Part shown: piece by piece, positions 12,491 through 45,639 of the stretch
Position numbering within the stretch: position 1 is the first letter of the stretch
Layout: every line of letters begins with the position of its first letter
Origin: Pyxicephalus adspersus
Taxonomy: Eukaryota; Chordata; Amphibia; Anura; Pyxicephalidae
Reading direction: 5' to 3'
Length of the DNA stretch: 64,000 bases
NCBI RefSeq assembly: GCF_032062135.1
Contig: NC_092862.1
Span: 43,413,116-43,477,115 of the forward strand
The notes under the pieces: model-generated
Databases searched by the model: none
What the model was told of the DNA's origin: nothing
Seen by the model: the letters and a program-made list of their open reading frames with translations, nothing else
Program-made: the position numbers and the translations under genes

Positions 12491-14291
12491 GATAATTGTG
12501 ATCCACACTGTGACTACCAACCACATGTGCAGAATGACCAATTTAGAATACATAGAATGTATCAGAATTTTAATTCTTTTCACCAACACCAAGTGAGGTT
12601 TGCTACTGGCAGTGTACACATTTCTATTTTTTTTTTCATCCTCAAAGAATTTTACCTTAAGAGAAGTTTGCCTCTATTTAATCCTCAACCACACTTATTG
12701 TATTTACCATGCAGTCATACTTGCCTTCCTTCCTGTTCCAGCAGTCTTTCCTTCCAAAGGGTTTTGGATGGCTCCTCATCATAGTGTACATGCCATAGCC
12801 CCATGTAACGCTTTAGGAAGGCTGTTCTCCTAATGGCATCCAGTAGAGTTAACCCATAAGAATAAATAGGAGCGGAAGTGTGCATGCAGGGTATAAAGAG
12901 AAGCCATATAGGATCTTGTCACAGAAATGATTTGCTAGATTCAGGAGGAATGCATTATCTTTGGTGGACTTTGATGGTTGACCTTGTGCTTTCCCTGTCA
13001 AGAAAAAAGCAACAGGTTCACTGTAATGGTGGCACCACTAGAGGCACCTTCTCACCTTCCCTCCTACAGTCATAATCCATACTTCTAAAATACCCAGTAC
13101 ATCCGGGTATTAAAAAGAATCTGTGACCCCTTCCCTTTTCTGGTACTGGTGCTTGGTAACTGGGAATTCAAGCCCCCCACATTTTTACTTGGGGGCAGTG
13201 AGGGACTACTTATCTCTTAGTAAACTGCAGATAAACACCTTAGTGTATAGCAGGCACCAATTCCATCATGTGCATACTTAATTTATGGACAAATTAGGTC
13301 CAACACATTCTAAATTATACAAAAATAGTGTCACTGACATCTCCAGTGAAACTATGGAAGAGAAAATGAATCTTCTTCGATAACAATTCTTAGCTGGGCT
13401 ATTGAAGCGTGAGCTGGTGAATGCGGATATCTAATGGATTGCATTGATTTCAGGGCTTAGAGCCAGAGGCCTTTTCCAATAAGTTTATAGAAGATATACA
13501 GGATTTATGAGCAGAAAAAATGCCGGACTGTAATCATTTATTGATTGGTTATTTCTTCAGCAGTACCAATAATGCTCACAATACACTTCAAACCAGGTAA
13601 TTCCCAGCTACCACTCGCTTGTATTGACTTATTATTTCTATCTGAATTCCTAATTGTTGGACAAGGCGTTATTTATCAAATGAACTATTTAATGGGTACG
13701 AGGCTTATCACACTAGTATTACACCAATTGGAAATAAAATGGCAGTGGAAGAAAAGCATCATATTTCCTATAAAGACAGACATTTAAAGTGAACCAGTGC
13801 CCATAATATGGGTGTTAAACTATTTATATATTATTATATTAACATATATTATTACTTAACAACAGTAAAAGAGATTTAAGGATTAACCTTAGTCTTACTC
13901 TTCTTTTTGAACAATTTTAGATCATTCTCCCCTGTTTTGAAAGTGTACTGTGACTTCCAGCCTTCCCAAGCACCCAGTGCTAAGTGAAATATCTCCTGCA
14001 AGAGAACAGCCCATATCAGTGCACTACAATGCCTATTTACAGGTTGTGGCTTGAGGATGACGATATTGTACTTCTAAAATGTTGAAGAAAAAAAAGTCAT
14101 CCGCTTAGCTGTTAAGTGTGGCAGGGCTATTTTAATTTTAGGATCGGAATGAGGAAAATACAATTTTTTAGCTGGTTAAACAGCCACAAGATGTGTTTCA
14201 GCTGTATATAGACTGAAACCATATTATTAAAAGGTCCCCTTTATAATTTGTGTCATTACATGTCACTTTTCCTGATCAGCTTGGCATGCAT
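12491..14291. other. Non-coding, no gene seen
   Basis: No coding match. TTAAAGTGAACC at 13787 resembles the tip of a TTAA-type MITE, but no partner end was found. Confidence 0.4.
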
Positions 14292-14632
14292 GTAAATTAT
14301 TATTTATTATTATTACACAGTGTTTATATAGTGCCATTATAAAGTACCTTAAAAAGTCTATAGACTTTTTAGCTGTCCCTCAAAGGGACTCACAATCAAA
14401 TGTCCCTATCATAGTCATATGTCTTTAATATAGTCTAGGGTCATTTTTAGGGGGAAACCAATCAACCTAACTGCATGTTTTTGGAAGGTGTAAGAAAACC
14501 CAGAAAGTACCCAGAAAAAAACCCACACAAACACAGGGAGAACCTGCAAACTCCATGTGGATAGTGTCCTGGCCGAGATTCAAACCTTGGACCTAGTGGT
14601 GCAAAGGCCAGAGTGCTACCTCTGACTAAATC
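14292..14632 (-). mobile_element. V-SINE, full-length-like copy 1
   Basis: On the minus strand it has a tRNA-derived head with a B-box-like ggtttgaatctc (14575-14586), then the V-SINE core (ggagtttgcaggttctccct, tgtgtgggttt, ccaaaaacatgcagtt), then a tail with attgtgagtccctttgaggg and ggcactatataaa followed by (aat)n. The core is shared by vertebrate V-SINEs such as zebrafish DANA. A small palindrome (aaaaagtctatagacttttt) interrupts the tail. Confidence 0.8.
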
Positions 14633-15576
14633 TAAGAAACCATATAAAAAAAAGAACTATAGTCCTTTCGTATTCATATTGATACCATCTTGAAAACAAC
14701 GTGCTCTCAAAACAGACTACATAAGCGTTTGGGTTGTGACAAACCATCTATTTTTCATGCAGTTTGTATATTATTTTAGAACAATGAGAGCAAATATGTG
14801 AGAGTTATAAATGTTTTGGAATCTTGAGGGAGCTGCTATAAATGCCTTTTTATATAATTTTTGCACTTTTATAAGAAATCTTGCCTGCACTTTTGTTTTT
14901 ATACATCCTGTTTTTTAATAGCAGGCTTTCCAGCTAGTTAAATCTTTGTGGTCCTGAGTCTGCAAGGCACACTTTAGTTTGTATTACAGAATAAGCTCCA
15001 TATCACAGGCAAGCTGTCTGTGTGTATGTGCCATTTGTAAGTGAGTCCTATTGATCTGTCACTGGGTGATTTGTGCCAAGACTGAAACACTGCAAATCAA
15101 GCTGTGCTGCAATTGTGTCTGTTCTGTCTTGAAATGATTGATTCCTGCAGGGGTGGATTCTGCCTTTTACTGCAGGATTTATTTCTTATCAGTCTTCTAC
15201 AAAGAGTGGGAAATTATTCTAAGACCCTCTTATTACATCAATTAACGCCTGTTGTTTTTCCAGCCTTGTATTATCTGCTTGCACTCCAGGATCAGATGTA
15301 ATTGAGAATGATATGCCCTTGTCCTTATTCCTCAAGAGGCCAATTAGTGGCAATACAGATCTCTAATATGTTACTCTGTGCACTTGTGCTTGGATGAACT
15401 GTGTGTATTGAAAGGGCATCAGACAACAGATGCAAACATCTACTCTAAGCAGTAGTTTTATAGAAATTAGTTATTAGGATTTTGTTTTATAAAATACAAT
15501 ATCAGTAACAAAAATAAACATAAAAGGGAAATATAAAGCAGTGTTCCATAATACGACATCCTTCACCTCCTTTTAG
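14633..15576. other. Non-coding, no gene seen
   Basis: AT-rich single-copy-looking DNA. No frame resembles a protein family. Confidence 0.4.
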
Positions 15577-15693
15577 GCAGGGTCCTCTCCTTCTCCTGTG
15601 TAATATCTGTTTCCATCATTTGCAACCCCTATTTAATGTACAGTGCTGCATAATATGTTGGTGCTATATAAATAAAGTATAATAATAAAAGTA
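15577..15693 (+). mobile_element. L2-type LINE 3' tail copy
   Basis: ggcagggtcctctccttc to gtgctatataaataaag plus (aat)n; same tail as at 8763 and in the L2 relic at 61385. Confidence 0.7.
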
Positions 15694-34727
<19,034 letters not shown>

Positions 34728-34912
34728 GCAAAGACTTTTTTCTTATGCAAAACGGGACAATTTCTGTGCAGCTGGGACACATGTTCCAGGGTCAACACTG
34801 ATACTGAGACATTTTCGTCACCTCAAAAGACATGATATGCTGTTATTTACTCAGCAACATCAGGAACACACAGTGGGACAGCTACTACAGGATATCAAAA
34901 TGTAGAAATAAA
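34728..34912 (+). promoter_or_regulatory. kctd1: KCTD1 3' UTR start with first canonical poly(A) signal
   Basis: The first AATAAA after the stop is at 34907-34912, about 180 bases downstream. Further AATAAA hexamers near 35696 and 35825 would give longer UTRs. Which is used cannot be told from sequence; RNA 3' ends would decide. Confidence 0.35.
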
Positions 34913-37900
34913 AGAAATAGCCCATAACATTATTAAAGGGTACTGTAAAAACTACACATTATTCACAACTGATGCTGTACATTAGATAATATACTATAAG
35001 TTTTATGTTCATGTTTTTATTCCTTGCATTACAGAGATTTAGCCGCAGAAAATATCCTTCTAAGATTTGAGGAGCTCATGGCAGAGAACAACCACTATAT
35101 CAATTTTCTGCTGCATCCAAAACAGGATCATAAACAGGGCAGTGTCATAGTAGCATGGGAACTGTGTCCATAGAAATCAATCTGATATCTGCTTTTTATT
35201 TTTTTTGTTGCAGTCAAAATCTATTTGGCTGCTATGGGCAACACCCCAAATTTATGTGAATTTTAATGAAACAATGGTGTCAGAGTACCAAAGGGATGAA
35301 GCAAGCTGAAGTGTGGGAATTGTAGGCACTTTACTAAACTTACCACTTTCTTAAAGTGTATATCTAGGTAAAGCAAAGAAAAAAACATATTCAGAAAATC
35401 TCTCCAATATATTCACATTTCCCCATGTTTTGTATCTAAAAATTCTGCAAGTATGTCTGCTAAGAAGAGACAAAACATAGGTAAGTGTGAATCTACTGCA
35501 GAGATGTACCTAGTATGCAAGTAATTAAATACTAAATGAGAATTAAGAATTGAATTTCACTTTGTTTTTTTATAAAACTACCTAATTTTATTTTTGGGTC
35601 TGTTAAGGCAGAAATGAATATAGACAGACATGTAGTTAATACATCTATATGTTTTAGGCACCTTTAACACTTCTGTTTATATGGAGTGGGGAAGGAATAA
35701 AACCCGTCAGGTTTTACTGCAACTTGAGCTTCGTTAGAGAGAATTGTACTTCCTGCCATGCTGACAACCTTTCACTAGACAGGAAGTTGGGGAAACTCTC
35801 TAACTGCAACACTGACAGAACCAAAATAAAAACCCTTCCTCACCCCTATATAAAACAAAACAAAATGTTTTAGCTTGACATACACTATAATTTAGCTTGA
35901 ACAATTTTGTGATCTGTTGCGTAATATGTTGGCGCTATATAAATCCTGTTTAATAATAATAATAATAATCTGTATCTGATTTTTGTAAAAAGACAACAAT
36001 AGTTGGAGGATTTATCTGTTAGTACTAAACCTGGAACTGCTGTAATTTTATGGTTTATCCTTCCTCACCATAACCTGGCTGAACTAATTTTTCCCTGGGA
36101 TGTGGTTGAAGGGTAACTGAACAGGTCTCATTTGTCAATATATTTAGGGGAAAAAACATTTTTTGTTGTCTTATAGCAATGGTCCCAAAGCCAAGGCTCC
36201 CAAAACCCATCAGGCCCTTAGCCCATCAATCTAGAGATTCTTTACCTTATGCATAATTAGGCAAACAAGCATTACCTATTTCATATATTATTGCTAACAT
36301 TTTTGACATTGTTAAAAAAACATTTTTTTTATTTTTTTAGATATATAACTAGTTGAGCTCTCTGCCAGATTGTCAATTGATTGGTAGCCTTGGAGCAATA
36401 CCATCAGTTATAATTGTACGCACTTTGATAAGCCTGAGACTGGCAGTTTGAAAACATTAGTTCTTCCATAGATGCAGCTGGAATAATTTTGTAAATAAAA
36501 AGGGTGGTGGATATCAAAACTGCATTCATTCCCCATTTTCATGTTGCATATTGTTTTTTTTTTCTTTTATATTTTTGCATCAGAATTTGATATGTTTAAT
36601 GTATCATTCTAGGCTGGTTCAGGAATAGAGTGGATCAGCTTATTAGTATCCAATACTTCCCATGAGGCACCTGTGGACACTGGTCTCTTCAGTAAGCCAA
36701 TGCTCACTAGGTGCCAGTTTTATTGTAGGGGGTGTGACATCATGACTTCTGAGACAGTTGTGTATATATAGTAATATTGGCTTCCCACATCTGTGCAAAT
36801 TTTCATAGAAAAGTACTATGGGAAGTGCATATTCTGAGTGCCCCTCACCCCATACTCAGGATGAGATGCACCATTTTACATTGTTATGTAGAACTGTATT
36901 GGGATTCCAGGTAGAGGTGCAGAGGTTAAAAATCAAATCTAAGGTTAGGAAATATATAGTGTATATAAATGATTTGCAGTTGAATCTAAACTATTTAAGT
37001 GCCTGATTAGCTCTGCACCTCTTTACTTAAATACCCCATGCTGCAGGACTGATTTATGAGAACTGTTTTTAAATATATTTGTCTTGCAGCAGTTTTCATA
37101 AATTAGTCCCAGTATGTTGGCGGCTGGTTGACTACAAAAGATAAAAACTGCATACAAATATTCAAACATGACAATAGTCATACGTACTTCCAGGAAGAAA
37201 TTGGTATTCACTATGATCACTGTGTGTATAATAGTGACCCAGAATCCCCCTTACCTCCTTTTTCATGGGCTTCTCACATAAAGTCCTTTCTATAAATCTC
37301 TCCAGACATTGCTTGTATGGCTACTCACATTTCTAATCGCAGTTCTGAGCTGAAAATGCAGCAAAGGCTAATTATGAAATGTGAGATTGTAGAAGATTTT
37401 TACATTTTCAGTACTGTTAATGCACATCTACATTAATGTTTATTTGCAGTATCCTTACTCTCTCTGTAAAAACTCTAAGCACGTAATGACTTATTTACAA
37501 AGCCACACAAAGACCAGTGATATGCTCTACCTTAGTGGGATCAATCGGTCATCTCTTCCCATCTGAAATTGTGCATACCACATATTGCTCTTTGTAGCTG
37601 TTCTACACTATACCTGCATTGGATATATGCACACTGCTGATGTGATGTGCAGTTTTGCCTTAATATTTCTAAAAGTAAAAAGTGGACAAAGCTGCAGATT
37701 ACATCACATTTCTTCATATTAATCTATAATTAATTTTAGCTGTGCGCCCAGTGCATATAAAGGTTGCTTTATACCAAAAAAATTAAGGTGTGTATCTAGA
37801 CTAAAGACAACAGTAATTTTTCTTAGTCTACAGACATAGGAGCCACTTCCAGAATTATACCCATGAGATCGGAGGAATCACCATGAGTCGTCCAAGGAGC

Positions 37901-39478
37901 CCAGGGCAAGATTGTTGACCGTGGTGGCGATCAGATTATGTCATTAAATACTTGCTGTGGGCAACACCTCTGTTATTCATTTGCATTTTTAATATAATTG
38001 TCCTTCTTAAGCCTGCCTATTTCTTCCAGCTTTGTGAACCTAAGCACTTTTAGTAAATTACATGCAGATCTTGGTTGGTGCACCTTAAAACAATACTGTA
38101 GTCATACTAAGTGGAGGTCTGTGCCATGGTATTCATATTTATTGATCCTCTCCAAATCTTGCTTTTTGTCAGGAAAGTAACCTGGGTATTTTATGTGTGT
38201 GCTTAAATCTCTAATTCACGTTATCATCCTCATATGTAAAGAAAATTGGGAAGTGTTTTGGCAACTAAAATATTCACATTTTAGATTCATACAGCTGTAT
38301 AATTGTCTATGGTTGTGTATCTATTGTCACGCTATTCCTCACCTTCAGACCTCTCTTTGTTTTTACACTACTGCCATTTGTAATCTGCTCATAAGTTATG
38401 CCTTTGGAATTTTTAATGGGATCATATTTGGAATACATACTTTTTAGTAAACATGGTGATAAAATTCTGATAGGCTCTTATCTTTTTCCCTCACTTCTTC
38501 AGTTCTAGGATATACTCTACTTATAAGTTTAGCTGTGCACAGAGATCATTAAATATTAGTTTAGCAACTCCACACACCTACCTAAACCTGAAAGCAAAAA
38601 TGTAATATACACTTACTGGAGCATAGATGTGGTGTGGCTGCATTTGTTACTTTATTTTAGGTCTTGCTTTCCAGGTGCATCTCTGTATGGCATTGTAGAA
38701 AAGGTATTGCATTGGCATTGCTGATTGGCTGCTGTAGGTCACCACAATGCTATTGTCATGGAATGCTTTGTCCTAATAACTAAGCCAGGTAAAAGACGCT
38801 TCTCTATAATAAGTAAGGGTGTGTTTAATAAACTATATGATAGATCATGTCAACAAAATCTGATCCAGTGATCAAAATAGTTGACCATTCTACACCTCTA
38901 TCTAAACTGAGCACATAAAATAACCCCAAAAATCTTTCTGGCTTTGTGATGAATTGCTGAAGTGTAGCAGTAAACAGATTTATTGAATCACTCCCTATGC
39001 TGTAGGCTACATAGTAGTAAATCAGTGCACACCCACACAGTTCTTCACTTCTGTTCTGCGATTAATCACTACTGCATGCCACTGTGTTGTATTTTGGGGG
39101 TTTTTTTGGGTTTCATTCTTGGTGATCAATACTCCAAACAGGTAAATGGTACTTCCACTTTTTTAAGAAAAAAAAAAATGTACTATTTCTACTTATACCC
39201 TTTTGTAATTCTAATGTTATTAAAAAACACTTTTCCATTTTAGTCTTCAAGCACCTCTGATCTTCAAAGAAAAACTTTTAAGTCTTTGTTGAGGCAAAAT
39301 AAAAACAAACCCAATGCAGTATTTTGCTAAATTACTGTACATATACCCATGTTTTATCCTTTTAAAGACTTCAAGCACAGAAGAATACCAGTTGATCTGT
39401 CAGAAACTCAGCTTTTTAGTCCTATTGTGGGGTGAAAGCACCTAGTGACAACACCCCCTACTTAGGTGTCTTCTAAAC
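34913..39478. other. Possible KCTD1 distal 3' UTR and intergenic DNA
   Basis: No coding match. 35908-35970 is an L2 3' tail. 36180-36250 begins caatggtcccaaagcc, reminiscent of a decayed hAT tip. Otherwise nothing recognised. Confidence 0.4.
35908..35970 (+). mobile_element. L2-type LINE 3' tail, very short copy
   Basis: gcgtaatatgttggcgctat then ataaatcctg and (aat)n, identical in order to the end of the copy at 8763. Confidence 0.65.
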
Positions 39479-39825
39479 CAGTGGTCGCCAACCTTTTGGA
39501 TCTCACAGACACCTAAATTCGTAATGTTAAATCTTGTGGCGTGGAGTAGAAGCAAGTGGGCATGCGCCAGGACAGGAATCCAGACCGTGCATGCGTGGTG
39601 AGACGTGTGTCCCCCAGAGTGACATGATGATGCCCACTCCAGAGCGATGAGAATCTGCCCACTCCCACATCGCAGGCTCAGACCTGCTTTCTTAACATCC
39701 CAGGGGGACAGTAGCGTAGGGCTGTGGACACAACAACAGTTGTTTCTATATGAGGGACATGATCAGTAGGGTCAGAAAAAGGTCCCCGCTGGGGAGCGAA
39801 CCGGACAGAGTGCAGGTGACCGCTG
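39479..39825. mobile_element. hAT-type MITE with 8-bp target duplication
   Basis: Left end cagtggtcgccaacc, right end (inverted) cagcggtcacctgc. Flanks ttctaaac (39471-39478) and tcctaaac (39826-39833) match at 7 of 8 bases. The interior is CpG-rich (gcatgcgccagg, gcatgcgtgg) compared with the surroundings. Confidence 0.75.
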
Positions 39826-39833
39826 TCCTAAAC

Positions 39834-42800
39834 TACTCTCAGATCTCTACAACACTAAGGCTGTGTAACACAACACATAGTCTAAGGTAAAAACTAAGAA
39901 AATTTCTCAAGTTAACACAGAAAGGGAGCAGAAGAAAACTCTGAATTTCTGACAAGGTCAACTTTTTTTTTTGTTTGCATTTACAATTACAAAATGTTCC
40001 CAATAGTATTTTAAGCATATCAAAGAGGAAGAAAAAACAGTTTTTAGTGTTAATACACACTTTAAATATGGCTTCTTAAGTCCCTAAGTGATCTAAAGAT
40101 GTACAGACCTGCCACAGAAAGGAAGTCTCCTGCTTATCAGGTTGGCGTGCTCTTTGTCTTAATTTGGAAAGAAAGTGATTATGTGAACATGATGGGGAAA
40201 CACATCTTGTTTCGTTTTAATGGAATCCATATTTCCATCGTAACAAAAATAACAGCAGAACTCTGCAAAGAAGCCCACCCCTCCCCACACTTTGTGCCAA
40301 AACAAGCCACAAAACCTGTCCTGTTATGAGTGATTACTACAAGTTCACATTCCCTTTTTAATGGCACCCATGAAGAATACTGAACTGCTTCCATGGTGCG
40401 TTCAAAGTGCACATGGAGCTCTTCAAACTTAGATGTTTAAAGCGTGCCTGAAAAATTGAAGGCTAGGCCTTTCTCCCATCATATTTAGTTATACTTTTAC
40501 CATTTGCAAAAAAAAAGCACATGAATGCTAAAGAGGTATAGATCTCCTTCCTTTGCTTAGTGTCATGTCTGATGATATGGCAGATATGGCTCCCTCTAAA
40601 CCATCAAGATAGAATTTTGGAAACAACCCACCATTGGTGGCTTGTATTTAAAGAAGGTTTGGGGTTGTCTTCTGTATGGTTCTTCGACTAACCAAGCAAA
40701 TCCTTGCACTTCAGAGGCTGTATGCTTGCTTCAGCATGGTATTTATGAGTAGTAAAATGCAAGGAGACGGATAAAATGTTAAAAAGCAATTACGAAAAAA
40801 CCATACAAAACATTTCCAACACTCTTACACTCAGCTAGCCTGCAAAATAACACTTGTTTCAACAATTTAACAGGTTTTATTTGCACATATTTGCAAATGT
40901 GGAAACTACACTGCCTCTTCAAGGTCCCTTTGTGAACTATGGCCCCTAAGTCAAATCTATTAGAGCTCCATCGTGGGACAGGTATGTCTGGAGTTTGTTT
41001 ATACTTCAATGGCAGGAATATGGGCAAAAGCCAAGCACAGCACTATGGCCACTGAAGAAGACCTCCCCTTGACATGCCCCCTAACCAAATACAACAAGCC
41101 AAACAAAAATTGCAACCATTATGAACAAATTATGACTTAACTTTGAATGTGCAAGGTGCACATAAAACGTGGCTTTTTATATAAAATCAGGTAAGCATAG
41201 GTTTGTTTTAGGGAGGCTGAGTGCAGATAAAATGAGTATAATAACAATTCTTCCAACCTTCACAGTCTTTAAGGGATTATATGGCTGGACTCTCTATGCT
41301 TTAGATGCACAAGCTCTTTTAACATTTGTGTGAAACCGTATTTGTAAGTAAGCAACAAACAACTAAATCATGGTTCTTGATTTTTTTATGGCAAAAAATG
41401 TATACAAGGAGGAATGTTCAAAGGAAGGTTCACCTAAAACTAACATTAAATGCTTGTAGGTTAAACAGTCCCCTATTCTTGAGGGCAGATATGCATGTAG
41501 TTCACTCAACATAGTTACATTGATGCTGAATTCTGAATTGGCATGGAAATTGATAGGAAGGGGTAAGACATCCATGTAGGTTTTATACCGGCTGTATTTA
41601 GGTGGCAGTTCCAGAAACATCAACAGGTATGTTTTACATATTCCTAATTACGGTTTTAATAAAAGTTTCTAAAGCTATACTGTCCAATATGTTACAAATA
41701 TAATAAGGGCAGAGCAAAGCAATAAATGATGTAGGTCTTACTGTTGTGAAGATTTTATTCTTTTTTTTTAGGATTTCTTAACCCTTACAGAGAAGTCTGT
41801 ACCCAACCAACACTGCTGCTGTGAAAGTAGTGGTCTAGCTGCAGAATACAGACATGTTCCCATCCTGTACTATGATGACATTACCTCTATAGACCAGTGT
41901 CAACTGGCCTTTGTTTGCCTCAGAACTGCTTCTCTCCACATACAAGCCCATGGGACAGTAGTGGTTCCTCACCAGAAGAGAATGAAGAACATGAGATGAA
42001 AGAGTATCATACAACGCAGGCACTGGTTGGCCACCTCTATCTACCACCCATGTGAACAAAGCAAAGAATTATACATAAGGAAACCCTTTCTCTGCTTTAT
42101 CTAAACATATCCAGTTTTATTGTTTGCTTTGTCAATGAAGGTGAATATATATCCATAGCCTCCTCCTTTCTTCAATCATAGCTCTCTCCTCTTCTAGGAA
42201 TAGCTTATTACCGGCTGGCTATGCTGGCCCAAAATCTCCCCACTCCCCTAACCACCCTACGTAATACCTTTCTCCTTTTTTTACATGCCTACCCTTATTG
42301 TAACTGCCACAAGAGCAGTGCACCCAAAAAGTGGTGACCATCAGCTGTCTTAGGGCTATTGGAACACAAGGATGGCTCTTTCAGGCATGCCTAAAATGCA
42401 ATTAATAGACATATACATTTTTGGGACAATTTTTGTATAAATGAATGGTTTGGCAACAGGATCCTTTTAAACAAACTGCTAGCAGGCTTCAGTATGCTTC
42501 AGTTCTAATTAAAGCTTGTTAAAAGCCTGATAACAGCTTGTTTATAGTGACAGCACTGCCATTAGGATCTGTGTTTAACATTCCCTTACTGGAACTGAAC
42601 TTTACGTTAAAGGCTTCAACAAACCTGCTCAGAATGCCAAAAGAGTTACAAATACTTTACTGTACACATCTTATCCAAGCAGAGCCCCATTTTGATAAAG
42701 CCTGATTCGTTATAAAGGGGCTTTTAGGTGGGTAGACAAAACACCCACAGAGATATCAAAAACTGATTATTTAAAACATTTTTTTGATATTTCAGTCAAT

Positions 42801-43063
42801 GCAATGGATTTGTCCAGTGTTATCATCCTATATTTGCATACTGGTACTTGTCGTAATTTTCTTTCATAACAACCCATTTGTCATATACAGTACATTGAAA
42901 AAAGAAGGGCAAGTGGTAGGAAGTGAAAGATCATCCTATTACATGAGGACATTAAATAGCTGAGTCTGTACCAAAGATTCATTAGCATCCACATTTGCCA
43001 GGATTCCAAAGCCAAGTAAAGCCAACACTGAATTGTTCCATTACCCTCTCCACCAACTACAGT
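39834..43063. other. Intergenic DNA, no gene seen
   Basis: No coding match and no repeat with definable ends. Confidence 0.4.
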
Positions 43064-43195
43064 AGATGGTCAGAGATTGCAGACATTTTACAGGATATAG
43101 AGACTGCGGACATTCTCCAGGAGATGGTCAGAGACTGCAGGCTTTGTGCAGGATATTGCTGGAGACTGACATTCATTGGCTGGAGACACGTTACA
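43064..43195. repeat. 58-bp minisatellite (two units plus)
   Basis: agatggtcagagattgcaga at 43064 returns as agatggtcagagactgcagg at 43122. Each 58-base unit is itself two related halves of 31 and 27 bases (second half atatagagactgcggacatt). A decayed further half follows to about 43195. Confidence 0.75.
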
Positions 43196-44044
43196 TGAGA
43201 CTACTAAAGATCACTGCTTTTACAGTCCTTTTACAAAGTATTGCATCCACATGTGTCCCTGTTATTCGGGTAAAGAATGACTCGTGCCACATTTGATATT
43301 GTTCACAGCAAGATTGATGCATGCATGTCACCCAATGGGGGTCTTTCATTTGCTATGGCTTTTACCGAGGCAAAGAGGAAAAATTACGAATGCCATTTTG
43401 AACCATTCTGTAAAAATATGGGACCAAGTAAAGGGTCAGGGATGTTTGCTCGCTTTCATTCCTCCTCTTCAGACACTTTCTGAACTATACCCTATTTGTT
43501 TCAGGACACTTGGAGCCTCGATCCTTTTCCTGGTGGTCTGAATATAAATTAACCACCTGGGCAAGCCTGAGTACATCAGATAAACTCTATAATTTTCAAG
43601 ACCTCAGGGAAAAAATGATGTCCCACTGGGGGGCATATTCCATTATCTTCAAATTAAACATTTTTTTGGTTCCATATTTTCTTTTTCCACCAAACCTCTA
43701 AGTTTCACCCCATTTGAACAAATTCTGTTTACAGCTCCTTTCTCCCCCGGTGCCGTATCATTGATGTATTCCTGTCTTTTACAATCTATGACTAACTCAC
43801 CTGTTCTACCTTTAAATGGGTTTCTGATTTAGGCTGGTATTGAAGAGGAGGACTGGTTAGCGATTTGTGGCGTTCTGTGAGTTCTTCAAGTGTTCTTGCC
43901 TTGGAAGGGAACTCCAAACTTTTGTTACGTTGGTATCTAGTTCCTGCCCATATCTCTAAGGCAGTGCCGGGTTTTCCACCTCATCGCTTTCGAGCATGTC
44001 AAGCAGAGGTACCTACAAACAGAAATGGTGGGAAAGCCCTATAG

Positions 44045-44354
44045 CAGAGGTCCCCAACCCTCACTGGTGCGGCGCAGCTCTGGCTGGTGCACCCACCAGC
44101 GGGGTCAGGAGAGGGACCCTGCTTGGGGGGCGCACCAGCCAGAGCTGCGGACCATGTCTTCCGGAGACATAGCAGGCCCAGGGAAGTCTAGAGACACAAC
44201 CTGCCCACTCTTCCATCACAGACTGAGACCTTCGATGTGAGAGTGAGCGATTCTAGCATTATGATGGTACTATGGGGGGATGTTTCGACTCCCCACACAT
44301 GCACAGTCCGGTGCATTTAGTGGTCCGTGACGTGCAAAAGGTTGGGGACCACTG
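44045..44354. mobile_element. hAT-type MITE with 8-bp target duplication
   Basis: Ends cagaggtccccaacc and ggttggggaccactg are inverted repeats. Flanks ccctatag (44037-44044) and ctctatag (44355-44362) match at 7 of 8 bases. GC-rich interior with an inverted pair around agctctggctggtgc and gcaccagccagagct. No transposase. Confidence 0.85.
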
Positions 44355-44828
44355 CTCTATAGCTCAAAGGTTCTGGCGCCATGTCTATTTTGTTATAAAT
44401 AATGTTTTCAATATATCTCTCACAATGAATTCTGTAGATGCTCTTTTGTGTCAAAGACCCCAGATGTGCGCTACAATGCAGTTTTGTCTAATTTCCTTTT
44501 TTTTTACAGCAGCAAGGAAAACAATAGACAGAGCATGGAAATCTGATGTATTATCAATTTCTGAAGTAACACAGAGTATCTCAGACCAGGTTTATGGAAA
44601 AGCTCACTGCATTACAAGAAGATAAATTAGAACTGTTCTCTAAAGTTTTTTCCCCATGGGTTAAAAAATACATACCACCCACTTTTGGCAGATTATGTTT
44701 CACAAAATCCCTATTTTTAATGAAATTCCTATTGATTCTGATAAAAATCTTGTGCTTTTAAAACTTATAACTGATATTTTAAACAATCTTTTTAGCCTTA
44801 CCAGCTATCTTCTGTGAACTACAACTAA

Positions 44829-44849
44829 CCCCCCCCCCCCACCCCCGCC
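44829..44849. repeat. Poly-C tract
   Basis: Twelve C, one A, five C, then gcc: unusual in this AT-rich window. Confidence 0.85.
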
Positions 44850-45551
44850 ATCCTCATATGTGGGGACAAACTTTGTATTGCACAGATCTTCAAACACTGC
44901 ATATGTTGAATTTAGCAAATTCGCAAATGTAACGAATTATTGTTGGAACAATCCACATTTAAAGAATGCTTTGCCATGCTGTTGAGTGTGGTTCACTGAA
45001 AGAGATTAGGGTTTATCTCAAATCCTTTAGCAACAAGCACAACACAATTGTGTCCAGGGTCCATGCTACAAACCAGCACAACTGCAACAAAAACACAATT
45101 GTGTGTGCAAAATTCTTCCCAACCACTCCCATACAGTGACTGAACACACAGTAAACTGCTATAGTTAATCACAAGTCTGAAATTAAGGTTTAGGTTGGTA
45201 AAGAACTGTGCATCAGATATATTAGTTTTTTGGAGGGCTTTACACTATTTTACCATTTTTCCTTTTGTTTCTCTAAGTGTTGCTAATTTCCTGTAGTCAT
45301 TTTTAGTCACATGTAGTCACATTTTATTCTTCATGACAAACATAAGAGCACAACTTGAGAAGAGGAACATTGTATTGTCATCCTTTAACAAAGTGTCTGA
45401 ACAAGTCCTCTTAGTACATGCAGGATTGCCAGCTATTATTTTAATTAAAATTTCTGATTTTAACACATTGAAAATGAAGGTATACCTTAGATGATTTTTT
45501 GGAGTTTTATTTCATAGAATGTTGGTGGATAATTTTATGTGTTTCTTTATG

Positions 45552-45580
45552 CCGCTTTCATGTCTCTGGCATGAAAGCGG
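45552..45580. repeat. Perfect 11-bp hairpin
   Basis: ccgctttcatg and catgaaagcgg are exact complements around a 7-base loop, at the left edge of a repeat-poor block. Confidence 0.6.
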
Positions 45581-45639
45581 ATTGGTGACATTACTAATGT
45601 TTGATGTAAGAATTCTTATTAGACTAGCTGCACACTGGT

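Noticed and set aside
12446..12784. 112-codon open frame
   Set aside because: Starts inside the terminal repeat of the hAT-type element; no family resemblance.
14560..14632. tRNA-like A and B boxes
   Set aside because: They belong to the V-SINE head (also at 29760-29856), not to a functional tRNA gene.
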